DNA of 19,055 nt, taken from the NCBI GenBank assembly GCA_003452915.1, contig DMMZ01000071.1:1-19055 (forward strand), written 5' to 3'. Under the pieces are notes generated by a model. That model was not told the DNA's origin. It did not search any database and saw only the letters and a program-made list of their open reading frames with translations. The translations under genes and the position numbers were made by a program. How positions within the stretch are numbered: the stretch's first letter is position 1; each line of letters opens with the position of its first letter. Positions 1 to 7,313 of the stretch are shown here, piece by piece. Source of the stretch: Clostridiales bacterium (GTDB lineage: Bacteria > Bacillota > Clostridia > Oscillospirales > CAG-382).

Positions 1-658
1 AGCCGAACCAGCCAAACCAGAGGATAAATACACCAAGTGCACCGAGTGTAAGACTGTGTCCCGGAATAGCACGGGGTTTTCCGTCCTTGCCATATTTTCC
101 AATACGTGGTCCGAGTATTTTAGCTCCGATAAGTGCTGAAATACCGCCAACCATATGAACAGCCGTTGAACCTGCGTAATCATGGAATCCGTAACTTGAA
201 AGTCCTGACAAAGCACCATCTGCCGTTCCAAGCGTTGAAAGCCAACCACCGCCCCAAATCCAATGCCCCGATATCGGATAAACAACAGCGCTTATTATAA
301 CCGAATAAGCAAGATATGATTTGAATTTTGTTCTTTCTGCCATTGCACCCGAAACTATTGTAGCAGCAGTTGCACAAAAAACAGTTTGAAATATCAACGA
401 TGTCCAGTCACTGTTTGCTCCGGTAACCGGTGAAATATTCCCCATAAAGCCATCAATCAGTTCAGTTTCACCATACATAATTCCAAAACCGATCAACCAA
501 TATACTATAGAACCTGTTGCAAAGTCCATCAGATTTTTCATAATAATATTGCCTGCATTCTTTGCTCTTGTAAAACCTGTTTCAACCATCGCAAAACCTG
601 CCTGCATAAAGAATACAAGAGACGTACCAAGCAGTACCCATAATGTGTTAATTGCCAT
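1..658 (-). CDS. amt: Ammonium transporter (Amt family), 3' part cut off by the window edge
   Basis: This gene encodes an Amt/MEP/Rh ammonium channel of the cytoplasmic membrane. Only the first 219 residues are visible, and the frame is still open at base 1; a full Amt is about 400 residues or more. The N-terminal membrane segments carry the family signatures FMQAGFAMVETG (about residues 17-28) and GHWIWGGGWL (131-140), followed by DYAGSTAVH (160-168). The Asp and the His of that last motif match the conserved conduction-site Asp and first pore His of the family. The ATG at 658 is preceded by GGAGG at 667-671, which fixes the start. Its own promoter and a roughly 128-nt structured leader lie upstream, pointing to control by transcription attenuation. 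A glnK gene could follow downstream, but that lies outside the window. Confidence 0.95.
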   Translation of the reverse strand, partial: MAINTLWVLLGTSLVFFMQAGFAMVETGFTRAKNAGNIIMKNLMDFATGSIVYWLIGFGIMYGETELIDGFMGNISPVTGANSDWTSLIFQTVFCATAATIVSGAMAERTKFKSYLAYSVIISAVVYPISGHWIWGGGWLSTLGTADGALSGLSSYGFHDYAGSTAVHMVGGISALIGAKILGPRIGKYGKDGKPRAIPGHSLTLGALGVFILWFGWFG

Positions 659-682
659 TTTAATAACCTCCATAATTTTATT

Positions 683-726
683 AAAATAAAAATCGACGTG
701 TATACTCATCAAAATGAGCCTACACG
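683..726 (-). terminator. Terminator-like hairpin in the amt leader
   Basis: Read on the minus strand, CGTGTA (726-721) pairs with TACACG (702-697) and CTCAT (718-714) pairs with ATGAG (709-705), with a TTTG loop. A G·A mismatch and a G·U pair lie between the two stems. Four bases later comes a T-rich tract (692-683, TTTTTATTTT). It lies between the amt promoter and its ribosome site, so it would stop transcription before the gene unless it is prevented from folding. Confidence 0.6.
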
Positions 727-738
727 CCGTTGTGTAAA
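719..738 (-). promoter_or_regulatory. Candidate antiterminator hairpin in the amt leader (ANTAR-like loop)
   Basis: On the minus strand TACAC (736-732) pairs with GTGTA (725-721) around the six-base loop AACGGC; two G·U pairs could extend the stem. Its 3' arm is also the 5' arm of the terminator hairpin, so the two folds exclude each other. The loop has A at position 1 and G at position 4, the known signature of hairpins bound by ANTAR-domain antiterminator proteins. The canonical ANTAR target has two such hexaloop hairpins. The only upstream hairpin here does not have that loop, so the ANTAR assignment is a hypothesis. Confidence 0.4.
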
Positions 739-745
739 TATAAAC

Positions 746-778
746 AGGTGCTGTGGATTTATTTAATCCACAGCACCT
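746..778 (-). promoter_or_regulatory. Perfect 14-bp hairpin at the 5' end of the amt transcript
   Basis: Bases 746-759 and 765-778 are perfect inverted repeats separated by five bases (AAATA on the minus strand). The hairpin starts about 8 nt after the predicted transcription start, so it would cap the amt mRNA. It could stabilise the mRNA, or be the first part of the regulatory leader. It has no T tract directly after it on either strand, so a simple terminator is less likely. Confidence 0.55.
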
Positions 779-792
779 TTGCTGATGTGGAT

Positions 793-821
793 AGTATATA
801 TATAATTTTTTATTTTGTCAA
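793..821 (-). promoter_or_regulatory. SigA-type promoter of amt
   Basis: The minus strand reads TTGACA (821-816), a 17-base spacer, and TATACT (798-793). This is a near-consensus housekeeping promoter. Transcription should start near 786, giving a leader of about 128 nt that holds all three hairpins described above. Confidence 0.8.
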
Positions 822-899
822 GTGTTAAATGAAAAATCAGCATTTTATCTTATATTATTATAAAACTAATATATTTTTTACTGTTTATTGCATTTATAT

Positions 900-927
900 C
901 CCAAAATTTCATATAGACAATAACGAA
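900..927 (+). promoter_or_regulatory. Candidate SigI-type (autoregulatory) promoter of sigI
   Basis: CCCAAAA (900-906) is followed 17 bases later by CGAA (924-927). SigI-dependent promoters in Bacillus and Clostridium thermocellum have a C-run followed by A's at -35 and a CGWA core at -10. sigI operons are often autoregulated. The match is by eye, and the spacing was not tested against a model. Confidence 0.35.
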
Positions 928-942
928 TTTATATTGTACAAT
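914..942 (+). promoter_or_regulatory. SigA-like promoter of sigI-rsgI
   Basis: TAGACA (914-919), a 17-base spacer, then TACAAT (937-942), immediately upstream of the sigI ribosome site. It overlaps the SigI-like promoter, so basal and autoregulated transcription could share this region. Confidence 0.5.
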
Positions 943-961
943 CAGTTTAGGGGGTGATGTT

Positions 962-1681
962 TTGCGAGAAATAGACTCAGAGTTAATGGAAATCAAAAAT
1001 AATCCCGAAAAGCTGGACAGATTTATTTCAGAGCATAAAAAATTTATACTAGGCTGTGCGTATAAGCACACAAAAAGGTATATTACAGTTTCTGATGACG
1101 AATATTCTGTTGCACTCGCCGCTTTTTCAGAGGCTGTAAAAAGCTTTGAAATAGAAAAAGGAAGCTTCCTCTCTTTTGCGGAACAGTTAATCGGCAGGCG
1201 GCTTGTTGATTATTTTAGAATGCAAAAAAAGTTCTCTCACGAAATTCAAGTCGATCCCCATGTTTTTGAAACCGATTCCGAGGAGGATACCGAGGATGTT
1301 CCTATTAGAATCATGGTTGCCGAGAAAATTTCGTATCAACCGGATGACTCCTTGAAATATGAAATCGAAGCAGCAAATAAGGTATTCGGTGATTTCGGCT
1401 TTCGTTTTTATGATCTTGCAGAATGTTCACCTAAAGCGAAAAAGACCAAAAATGCTTGCATAAGCGTGGTAAAATACATAATCAATAACACCGATATTCT
1501 AAAAGAAATATATTCGTCAAAACAACTTCCTATAAAAAATATTGAAAAAAACACAAAGCTACCCCGAAAAATAATAGAACGTCACCGAAAATATATAATA
1601 GCGGCGGTAGAGATACTTTCCGGAGAGTATCCATTCCTAAGCGAATATATGTGGACTATCAGAAAGGAGCTAAACAAATGA
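962..1681 (+). CDS. sigI: RNA polymerase sigma factor SigI
   Basis: A 239-residue sigma-70-family factor of the SigI group. The N-terminal half has the region-2-like helices (about residues 20-90), including the segment EKGSFLSFAEQLIGRRLVDY that resembles the core-binding and -10 recognition part. The C-terminal 100 residues form the SigI-specific DNA-binding domain (RKIIERHRKYIIAAVEILSGEYPFL). Start is TTG at 962, set by GGGGGTG at 950-956; no in-frame ATG fits. The stop overlaps the next start codon (ATGA at 1678-1681), so translation is coupled to rsgI. SigI directs a heat-shock and cell-envelope regulon in Bacillus; several paralogues in cellulolytic clostridia sense extracellular polysaccharide. 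The partner anti-sigma factor follows directly, which supports the call. Which genes it controls cannot be told here. Confidence 0.9.
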   Translation: MREIDSELMEIKNNPEKLDRFISEHKKFILGCAYKHTKRYITVSDDEYSVALAAFSEAVKSFEIEKGSFLSFAEQLIGRRLVDYFRMQKKFSHEIQVDPHVFETDSEEDTEDVPIRIMVAEKISYQPDDSLKYEIEAANKVFGDFGFRFYDLAECSPKAKKTKNACISVVKYIINNTDILKEIYSSKQLPIKNIEKNTKLPRKIIERHRKYIIAAVEILSGEYPFLSEYMWTIRKELNK

Positions 1682-3135
1682 AGGCAGTTATAGTTGATAT
1701 TAAAAATAAAAAGTTTGCGGCGGCTCTGTCTGATGATGGTTGCATAAATAAAGTTTTAAACAAAAATTATGCGATTGGACAGGTGATTGAGTTGAAATCA
1801 ATGAATTTTAATAGAAATAAGTTTGCTAAAATTGCAACGGTTGCTGCAGCATTCCTTATAATCTGCGGAGCAGGAGCGTTTACCTATTTTTATCCGAGTA
1901 CATATGTAAGTCTTGATGTAAACCCATCAATAGAATATTCTTTGAATATGTTTGACAGGGTAATATCTGTAAAAGGTATAAACGATGATGGTACAGAAAT
2001 TGTTTCCGAGCTTTCCCTTGAAAACTTAAGCAACAAATCTATTGATGAAGCTATTAAGCTGACAGTTGCGGAAATAGCAAAGCAGGGTTATTTTGAAGGG
2101 GATATAGAAAGTGAGATAGTTATCACTACTTCAGCAAAAGACTTAAAGAGAGCAAGTGAGTTAGCAGAAGAATTAAAAGAAGCTTCCGAAGAAACAATAG
2201 AGAAAAACGATTATAACACTAAAGTTGAAGCACAAGGTGTTGGCAAAGAGCGTGTTAAGGAAGCAAAAGCTCTTGGTATTACTCCCGGTAAGCTTAATCT
2301 TATTGAAAAGCTGAAGGAAAGCTCGAGTGATCCCGACAGTATAAACGTTGATGAATGGAAGGATAAATCCGTTAAGGAAATCAAAAAAGCGACAAAAGCA
2401 AACAGAATAACTACTTCGCTTACAGAAGAGCAACTGGCACTCATAACACCTGCTTTAGATGTCTTTAAAACAGAAATAACTGCAGCCAGAGAAACATTCA
2501 ATACTGCTTTTGAAGCAATAATAGCTAATTATACGCAAAAAATCGAAGCAGCAAAAACCGAATATCAGAACACTGACGATCTGGCAGCAAAGTTGGACGA
2601 ATTAAAAGCTAGTATGCTTGACGAACGCAGAATTTTATTAGAAACACTTAAAGCAGCAATAAATACTTCAAGAGCTGCATTCCTACAGACAGTTTCCGAA
2701 TTTGAAATTGCCGAAGAGATACTTAACGATTATATAAAATATTCTGTCGATCAGGAAATAGACATAAATGCAGGATATAAAGAATTCCTTAAAGACTTTG
2801 CATGTGAAAAAGACAGTAATGAATCTAAGGAAGGTAAAGGCAAAAAAGAAGAATCAAAGCAAAACGATAAAGACAACAAATCCAAGAATAACGAGTCAAA
2901 AGATAGAGGGAACAATGGCAAGGATATTAAAGATGATGATGAATTAAGCGAGGATGTAGAATCGGAAGATAATGATAACGACGAATCCGAAATTAAAGAT
3001 GATGAATCAGAGATTGAAGATGATGACGAATCCGAAGATGATGACGACGAAGATGAATCTGAGAATAGTAATAATGACAAAGGCAAAGATAATGATAATG
3101 AAAATGGCAAAAAAGATATTCGAAAAGGCAGATAA
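1678..3135 (+). CDS. rsgI: Membrane anti-sigma-I factor RsgI with an acidic low-complexity tail
   Basis: A 485-residue single-pass membrane protein that should hold SigI inactive at the membrane. Residues 1-45 are the cytoplasmic RsgI N-terminal domain (starting MKAVIVDIKNKKF), which binds SigI. Residues about 49-72 form the membrane helix. Just outside lies the conserved RsgI segment YVSLDVNPSIEYSLN (76-90); its Asn-Pro (82-83) is the reported self-cleavage site in this family. Residues about 245-365 are helical and probably coiled coil. The last 110 residues are almost only Asp, Glu, Ser, Asn, Lys and Gly. No carbohydrate-binding module or enzyme domain is visible, unlike many clostridial RsgI proteins. 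The start is ATG 1678, seven bases after AGGAG; an ATG at 1651 lies upstream of that ribosome site and was rejected. The transcript ends at the terminator 3158-3193. Confidence 0.9.
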   Translation: MKAVIVDIKNKKFAAALSDDGCINKVLNKNYAIGQVIELKSMNFNRNKFAKIATVAAAFLIICGAGAFTYFYPSTYVSLDVNPSIEYSLNMFDRVISVKGINDDGTEIVSELSLENLSNKSIDEAIKLTVAEIAKQGYFEGDIESEIVITTSAKDLKRASELAEELKEASEETIEKNDYNTKVEAQGVGKERVKEAKALGITPGKLNLIEKLKESSSDPDSINVDEWKDKSVKEIKKATKANRITTSLTEEQLALITPALDVFKTEITAARETFNTAFEAIIANYTQKIEAAKTEYQNTDDLAAKLDELKASMLDERRILLETLKAAINTSRAAFLQTVSEFEIAEEILNDYIKYSVDQEIDINAGYKEFLKDFACEKDSNESKEGKGKKEESKQNDKDNKSKNNESKDRGNNGKDIKDDDELSEDVESEDNDNDESEIKDDESEIEDDDESEDDDDEDESENSNNDKGKDNDNENGKKDIRKGR

Positions 3136-3157
3136 GTAACATTTAATATCGTATTTT

Positions 3158-3193
3158 AACACAAAAGGACACGCTTGCGTGTCCTTTTGTGTT
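3158..3193. terminator. Bidirectional terminator between rsgI and the DUF4397 gene
   Basis: A perfect 16-bp stem (3158-3173 with 3178-3193) with a four-base loop. The outer part is A-rich on the left and T-rich on the right, so an inner GGACACG hairpin followed by TTTTGTGTT works on the plus strand, with the mirror image on the minus strand. It separates two convergent genes. Confidence 0.85.
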
Positions 3194-3213
3194 ATAGGTT
3201 CAGTAAAACACTT

Positions 3214-3834
3214 TTAATAAGTACTATCAGTGACCATAACCGCTTCAAGAGATGGCTCCTGTCCAACTAATCCAACGGCATAAACAGAATAAATCTTACC
3301 ACGCTCTAAATTTAAATCCGGAACAGTGAGCACTGTCTGATTACCTCCGGTTGGTTTCACTTGTAGAGTATAATTACCAGGATCTACCTCAAGATAATCT
3401 GTATGTTCCTTATATGCAACATCTTGGAAAAGTTTGGTTCCATTCGGTAGAGTTATATCAACAGCAGGGGCATTCGGTGATAAGTGAACAAACCTTACAT
3501 AAGATTTATCCTTATTTAACCGGGGTTTATAAATTTCCTGTATTAGAAGCATTGAGATATCGGGTAACTCACTTATTGCTGCAGCCGTAAAAGCGGAATT
3601 TGCCGGAATATTTACTTGACCGCTTAATACCGGATTGTTTTTTTGTCCTTCAGGAAATATTTCAATATTATAATTTCCGGAAGGAACAGAAAGATAATTT
3701 GTCAATTGTTTATAAGAAAGGCCATTAGCAATCATATTCCCGTTTGCATAAACATCAACAGACGGCGCATTCGGAGATGCATGGAATAATCTGATATATG
3801 AGTTCTGGGACATATTTTGTTTTGTATTGTTCAT
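3214..3834 (-). CDS. Two-repeat DUF4397 domain protein
   Basis: A 206-residue protein made of two tandem beta-rich repeats. Each repeat opens with a near-identical motif: YIRLFHASPNAPSVDVYANG (about residues 13-32) and YVRFVHLSPNAPAVDITLPN (about 112-131). Each repeat also has a 'Y-L-x-V-x-x-G-N-Y' turn later on. This is the DUF4397 fold. Many DUF4397 proteins are secreted, but this one has no signal peptide or membrane segment, so a cytoplasmic or spore/surface-associated place is possible without an export signal. The biochemical role is unknown. The ATG at 3834 follows AGAGGTGT (3843-3850). The gene stands alone, with its own promoter and the terminator at 3158-3193. Confidence 0.85.
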   Translation of the reverse strand: MNNTKQNMSQNSYIRLFHASPNAPSVDVYANGNMIANGLSYKQLTNYLSVPSGNYNIEIFPEGQKNNPVLSGQVNIPANSAFTAAAISELPDISMLLIQEIYKPRLNKDKSYVRFVHLSPNAPAVDITLPNGTKLFQDVAYKEHTDYLEVDPGNYTLQVKPTGGNQTVLTVPDLNLERGKIYSVYAVGLVGQEPSLEAVMVTDSTY

Positions 3835-3867
3835 AAATAATTACACCTCTAAAATAATGTTAATGTT

Positions 3868-3896
3868 ATTATATGAGGATAATTTAATATTGTTAA
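3868..3896 (-). promoter_or_regulatory. SigA-type promoter of the DUF4397 gene
   Basis: On the minus strand TTAACA (3896-3891), 17 bases, TATAAT (3873-3868). Transcription would start about 25-30 bases before the start codon. Confidence 0.65.
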
Positions 3897-3953
3897 TAAG
3901 AAACTGCTCAGTTGACAGCGTGAAATAAAGTTAATAATAAATATTAATAAAAG

Positions 3954-4589
3954 CTATGTTTTTATAAATTTCTCCTTGTTCCATACTCCACCTGTGCCTT
4001 CAACGGCAAAACGGTCGGTAAAGTCTTTCAAAAACCCTGCTTTATCATTAAAAATTTCTTTGCTTACCTCAAAATTTATTTCTTTTCTATACCGCTCGTT
4101 TTCTGACGGTCGCTCATTAACCATCCAATTAATAACTTCTTTCATATTTTCATCATGAGGAGCGGCATACAAAAAGATCGTCCATATATCAAACGTTCCA
4201 AAATGGTCTAAATGGTCAGCATCCTGATGTAGTTTAATATAATTATTAAATAATTCACGACTTGATATGCGATCGTCATGCGAACTGATAATATTGTATA
4301 TTTCATTTAACTCAAACATATTACAATGACTTTTAAGCAGCTCTTTTGTTAACTCCGCACCTTCGGATTCATGATTTTTAATACCGTTCTTTATATCATG
4401 AAACCATGCAGCAACAGTCAAAATGTCGTCATGGCTTTCATCTTCGGGAAATATGATTTTTCTTAATTCCAAGACAAGCTTTGCAACACGTTCACCATGA
4501 TAATATTTATTGCCATTTTCTTTCCAAACATGACTTCGCTTATTTGCCATCTGCTCATAAGCTATTTTCTTTATTACCGTTAAATCCAT
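3954..4589 (-). CDS. HD-domain phosphohydrolase
   Basis: A soluble 211-residue protein of the HD superfamily, metal-dependent phosphohydrolases that act on nucleotides or other phosphate esters. The metal-binding residues can be read in order: His31 (YYHGERV), His64-Asp65 (AAWFHD), His104-Asp105 (ISSHDD) and a distal Asp around 123-125 (HQDADHLDHFG). The substrate cannot be predicted; the class is close to uncharacterised YedJ-like HD proteins. It is the last gene of the DUF4364-nth-HD operon, five bases after the nth stop. The start used is ATG 4589, with GGGGTG upstream; a GTG at 4601 would add four residues and overlap nth by seven bases, which is also possible. No convincing terminator is visible downstream. 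Confidence 0.8.
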   Translation of the reverse strand: MDLTVIKKIAYEQMANKRSHVWKENGNKYYHGERVAKLVLELRKIIFPEDESHDDILTVAAWFHDIKNGIKNHESEGAELTKELLKSHCNMFELNEIYNIISSHDDRISSRELFNNYIKLHQDADHLDHFGTFDIWTIFLYAAPHDENMKEVINWMVNERPSENERYRKEINFEVSKEIFNDKAGFLKDFTDRFAVEGTGGVWNKEKFIKT

Positions 4590-4594
4590 GTAGC

Positions 4595-5245
4595 TTAACA
4601 CCCCGTTGTCTTATTACTTTTATTATATTCGCACAGTTCTTTTAAAAAGCACTCTTCGCATTTAGGCTTCTTTGCATTACAAAGCTCTCTGCCGAATAGG
4701 ACAATTCTATGGCAGAAGTCGCTTTGCTTTTCTTTTGGAATAAGTGCATCCATTGTACGTTCGACAACAACAGGATTCACGCCCCCCACAAAGCCCAGCT
4801 TGCCGCATATGCGTATACAATGAGTATCAGCCACTATTCCACCCAGAGAAAAAATGTCGCCTCTGATAAGGTTTGCTACCTTTCTACCGACACCGGCAAA
4901 GGTAAGAAGCTCCTTCATATCAGACGGAAGAATTCCACCATAAACTTCAACCAGTCTTTTACATGCAAGGCGGAGATTTTTTGCTTTGCTGTTAAAAAGA
5001 CCAATTGTACGTATTTCCTGTTCCAATTCACCTTGTTCACTATAAGCGATTGATTCGGGTGTAGGAAAACGCATAAAAAGCGTTTTTGCTACTTTATTTA
5101 CAATTTTGTCAGTAGTTTGCGCAGAAAGTACCGCCATTACAAGTAATTTGTACGGATCTTTATTTGCTTCCAAGCCGCAAACTGCATCCGGATATTTTTC
5201 TTCCAGTAAATTTATTATTTTTTTCGCTTTTGTTTTATTCGTCAA
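4595..5245 (-). CDS. nth: Endonuclease III (DNA glycosylase/AP lyase)
   Basis: A 216-residue base-excision-repair enzyme that removes oxidised pyrimidines and nicks the abasic site. The length matches E. coli Nth (211). The helix-hairpin-helix motif LLTFAGVGRKVANLIRGD (113-130) contains the catalytic Lys122, and the catalytic Asp140 lies in VADTHCIRI. The C-terminal [4Fe-4S] cluster is complete: Cys189, 196, 199 and 205 in the C-x6-C-x2-C-x5-C pattern. All key residues are present, so it should be active. Its start overlaps the end of the DUF4364 gene by 11 bases, so translation is probably coupled, and the HD gene follows at once. Confidence 0.95.
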   Translation of the reverse strand: MTNKTKAKKIINLLEEKYPDAVCGLEANKDPYKLLVMAVLSAQTTDKIVNKVAKTLFMRFPTPESIAYSEQGELEQEIRTIGLFNSKAKNLRLACKRLVEVYGGILPSDMKELLTFAGVGRKVANLIRGDIFSLGGIVADTHCIRICGKLGFVGGVNPVVVERTMDALIPKEKQSDFCHRIVLFGRELCNAKKPKCEECFLKELCEYNKSNKTTGC

Positions 5246-5771
5246 AAATAAAGTTCACATCCCCCGATAATAACGCCAATGTTCCTTTGTATATTATCTC
5301 CGCTTTTTCTTCAAAATTCTCTTTAAGTTTTTCGGAATAATGTTTTTCGGTTAAGAAAACCTCAGTGCAAAACAAAGTTCGCTCGTTATCCGAGATAATG
5401 CATTTAAGCGTATAACCGCCTTTACATTCGGTAATATAGCTGTTTATCTTGCTGCCACTGCGATTAAAGGCAAGTAACCTCAATGCTGAGCGTAAAGCCT
5501 TTTCTCTTACAGTATTATAAAGTGTACTTTCGTAACTTTCTATTGAGGTGCGTCCCGCTTCTGAAATGGTATATAAAGGCTTTGTTTCGTCTGTCTCGGT
5601 AATTTGACCGGCTTCTAAAAGTTCAGCGAAACAAATTGCAAAATCAAAATAGTTTACAAATCCATCTTGAATGACAATATCATTAACTGTCGAAAATTCA
5701 AGCGGATCATTTAAATTATTCAGTAAAAAAAGTATAAATACCTTTATTTCAAATTTATCGCTAAGCTCCAA
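5235..5771 (-). CDS. DUF4364 family protein, probable winged-helix regulator
   Basis: A 178-residue protein resembling DUF4364, a family common in Clostridia. Residues 1-85 look like a winged helix: a helix with FILFLLNNLNDPLEF, a recognition-type helix NYFDFAICFAELLEAGQI (about 40-57), and a wing ending in PLYTISEAGRTSIESY. The C-terminal half is a mixed alpha/beta region of unknown role. The start is TTG at 5771, preceded by GGAGGTGAG at 5775-5783; no ATG fits. It is the first gene of an operon with nth and the HD hydrolase, and it has a clear promoter. A DNA-binding role is inferred from the fold; no target is known. Confidence 0.75.
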   Translation of the reverse strand: MELSDKFEIKVFILFLLNNLNDPLEFSTVNDIVIQDGFVNYFDFAICFAELLEAGQITETDETKPLYTISEAGRTSIESYESTLYNTVREKALRSALRLLAFNRSGSKINSYITECKGGYTLKCIISDNERTLFCTEVFLTEKHYSEKLKENFEEKAEIIYKGTLALLSGDVNFIFDE

Positions 5772-5797
5772 AGGCTCACCTCCTTGATTTATATTTC

Positions 5798-5826
5798 ATT
5801 GTACTATAAAACGACAATAATTTCAA
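5798..5826 (-). promoter_or_regulatory. SigA-type promoter of the DUF4364-nth-HD operon
   Basis: On the minus strand TTGAAA (5826-5821), a 17-base spacer, TACAAT (5803-5798), about 27 bases upstream of the TTG start. It is back to back with the rnfC promoter. Confidence 0.7.
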
Positions 5827-5839
5827 CATAAAAATTCAC

Positions 5840-5867
5840 TTGAAAAATAATATAATAATGGTATAAT
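5840..5867 (+). promoter_or_regulatory. SigA-type promoter of rnfC
   Basis: TTGAAA (5840-5845), a 16-base spacer, TATAAT (5862-5867). A short inverted repeat, ATCGA (5874-5878) and TCGAT (5887-5891), sits right at the expected transcription start and could be an operator. This is only a suggestion, because the arms are short and the region is AT-rich. Confidence 0.6.
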
Positions 5868-5925
5868 AATATAATCGACAACACAATCGATATTATAACT
5901 ATTATAAAAAACGGAGGACCTTACT

Positions 5926-7269
5926 GTGCCACTTACTTTCTTCGGCGGAATAGTACCTGAAAATAAAAAATATAGCCGAAGCAGTCCGCTCCGTACAATA
6001 ACACCACCGGAGATGGTTTATCTTCCAATCGATGAAGCAACACCTGTAGTTACTGCGGAAGAAACTGTCGGAATGGGGCAGGTTGTAGCTGATAATTCCG
6101 AAATGCCGATTTGCTCAAGTGTCTCCGGTATTGTAAAGGGTATTGCAAGAGAAGATAATATAAAGTATCTGGCAATAGAAAACGATAAGTACAATACTCC
6201 TTTTCAGGGATTAAAAGGGGTGGAGAAGCCACTCGGTCAGCTTACATTGTATGAAATTTGTAATTTGTTAAAGCAATTTGCGATAACTGACAGCTTTGAC
6301 GGAGAACCTTTATATAAAAAACTTGAGTGCAAAACCGATGAATTAAAAAGAATAATAATAAATTGTTGTGAGCATGACAGCTACACGACGGCTCTCTTTC
6401 GGCTTTTACATGAACACCCGAAAGAGTTTATTGGCGGAGCTAAGATTCTTATGCACGCATTATCTATAAAAAAGTGCATAATAGTAATAGAAGACAAAAA
6501 GAAAAACGCCTTTAAGCGTCTGGAAAATCATGTTAATGACCCCGAGATGTTTGTAACAGCGTATTTGAAGAAAAAGTACCCTGTAAACGAAAAAACTATT
6601 TTGTCAGCTATATATGGCAAAGAAATTCCTCACAAAAAAACTACCTGCGACCTCGGTTACATTTTTTTCGGTGCCGAGTCTGTTATACAGACCTATAATT
6701 CTTTTGTTACAGGTATGCCGCAAATTTCCAAAGCAGTTACTGTCAGTGGTGAGAGTATAGCTAATCCGTCAAACCTAATTGTTCCGCTAGGAACTCCTAT
6801 AAAGAATCTTATCACCGAATGCGGAGGGCTTGTACATCGCTGCAGCTGCGTTGTGAACGGCGGAATTATGGACGGCGAAAGCATGGAAAACCCAGGTGGT
6901 GTAGTCACTGCACTCACAAGTCAATTGATTTTATTACGTTGGATCGAACATTACAACGGAAATTGTGTTCGTTGCGGTCGTTGCATAACTGTCTGTCCAA
7001 TGCACCTTTCTCCTCTTGATTATGCGGTTAACAGTGAGCAAAATAAGGAGCTTTATGATAAAAACGTATATTACGGAATAAACGCTTGTATTGAATGTGG
7101 TTGTTGCGTTTATATCTGTCCAACAGGAGTTCCACTTCTCGATATTATCCGTACAGCTAAGGAAAAAAGAGGCTTATTAAGAAACGAGAATTACGAAGAT
7201 AACAAAGTTAAAAAGACAAATTATCAAGAAAAAGATGATAATGACGATAGCTTTTATATACCTTTTTAA
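5926..7269 (+). CDS. rnfC: RnfC-like electron-transport subunit with degenerate flavin/NADH loop
   Basis: A 447-residue RnfC-family protein. Canonical RnfC is the peripheral Rnf subunit that binds FMN and NADH and passes electrons through two [4Fe-4S] clusters. Order: N-terminal barrel-sandwich domain (FFGGIVPENKKY, then PICSSVSGIVKGI at 61-73), a 51-kDa-like Rossmann region (about 105-260), an SLBB-type segment (AVTVSGESIANPSNLIVPLG, about 270-289), then two clusters at Cys347/350/353/357 and Cys388/391/394/398. Oddity: where relatives have the GGAGFPT loop, this protein reads ITDSFDGEPLYKKL (about 120-133), and the NxAECEPY motif reads NCCEHDSYTT (146-155). Flavin or NADH binding may therefore be lost. 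GTG start at 5926 after GGAGG (5913-5917). rnfD follows after 185 bases; no other rnf genes are adjacent. Confidence 0.85.
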   Translation: MPLTFFGGIVPENKKYSRSSPLRTITPPEMVYLPIDEATPVVTAEETVGMGQVVADNSEMPICSSVSGIVKGIAREDNIKYLAIENDKYNTPFQGLKGVEKPLGQLTLYEICNLLKQFAITDSFDGEPLYKKLECKTDELKRIIINCCEHDSYTTALFRLLHEHPKEFIGGAKILMHALSIKKCIIVIEDKKKNAFKRLENHVNDPEMFVTAYLKKKYPVNEKTILSAIYGKEIPHKKTTCDLGYIFFGAESVIQTYNSFVTGMPQISKAVTVSGESIANPSNLIVPLGTPIKNLITECGGLVHRCSCVVNGGIMDGESMENPGGVVTALTSQLILLRWIEHYNGNCVRCGRCITVCPMHLSPLDYAVNSEQNKELYDKNVYYGINACIECGCCVYICPTGVPLLDIIRTAKEKRGLLRNENYEDNKVKKTNYQEKDDNDDSFYIPF

Positions 7270-7303
7270 AAATGACAATTATAAAAAGCTTTTAGTTTTA
7301 TTT

Positions 7304-7309
7304 GGAGGT
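7304..7309 (+). promoter_or_regulatory. Stranded ribosome-binding site upstream of the rnfD leader
   Basis: GGAGGT at 7304-7309 is a consensus ribosome site, but no ATG, GTG or TTG lies within working distance; the structured leader begins five bases later at 7314. If the leader were absent, this site would stand at normal spacing from the rnfD ATG. It looks like the older rnfD ribosome site, cut off by insertion of the leader. Confidence 0.55.
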
Positions 7310-7313
7310 AAAA

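Noticed and set aside
1651..1677. Earlier start for rsgI.
   Set aside because: It lies before the AGGAG ribosome site and inside sigI; ATG 1678 gives the family-typical N-terminus.
5874..5891. ATCGA/TCGAT inverted repeat at the rnfC transcription start as a Rex-type operator.
   Set aside because: Arms are five bases and do not match the Rex consensus; kept only as a note.
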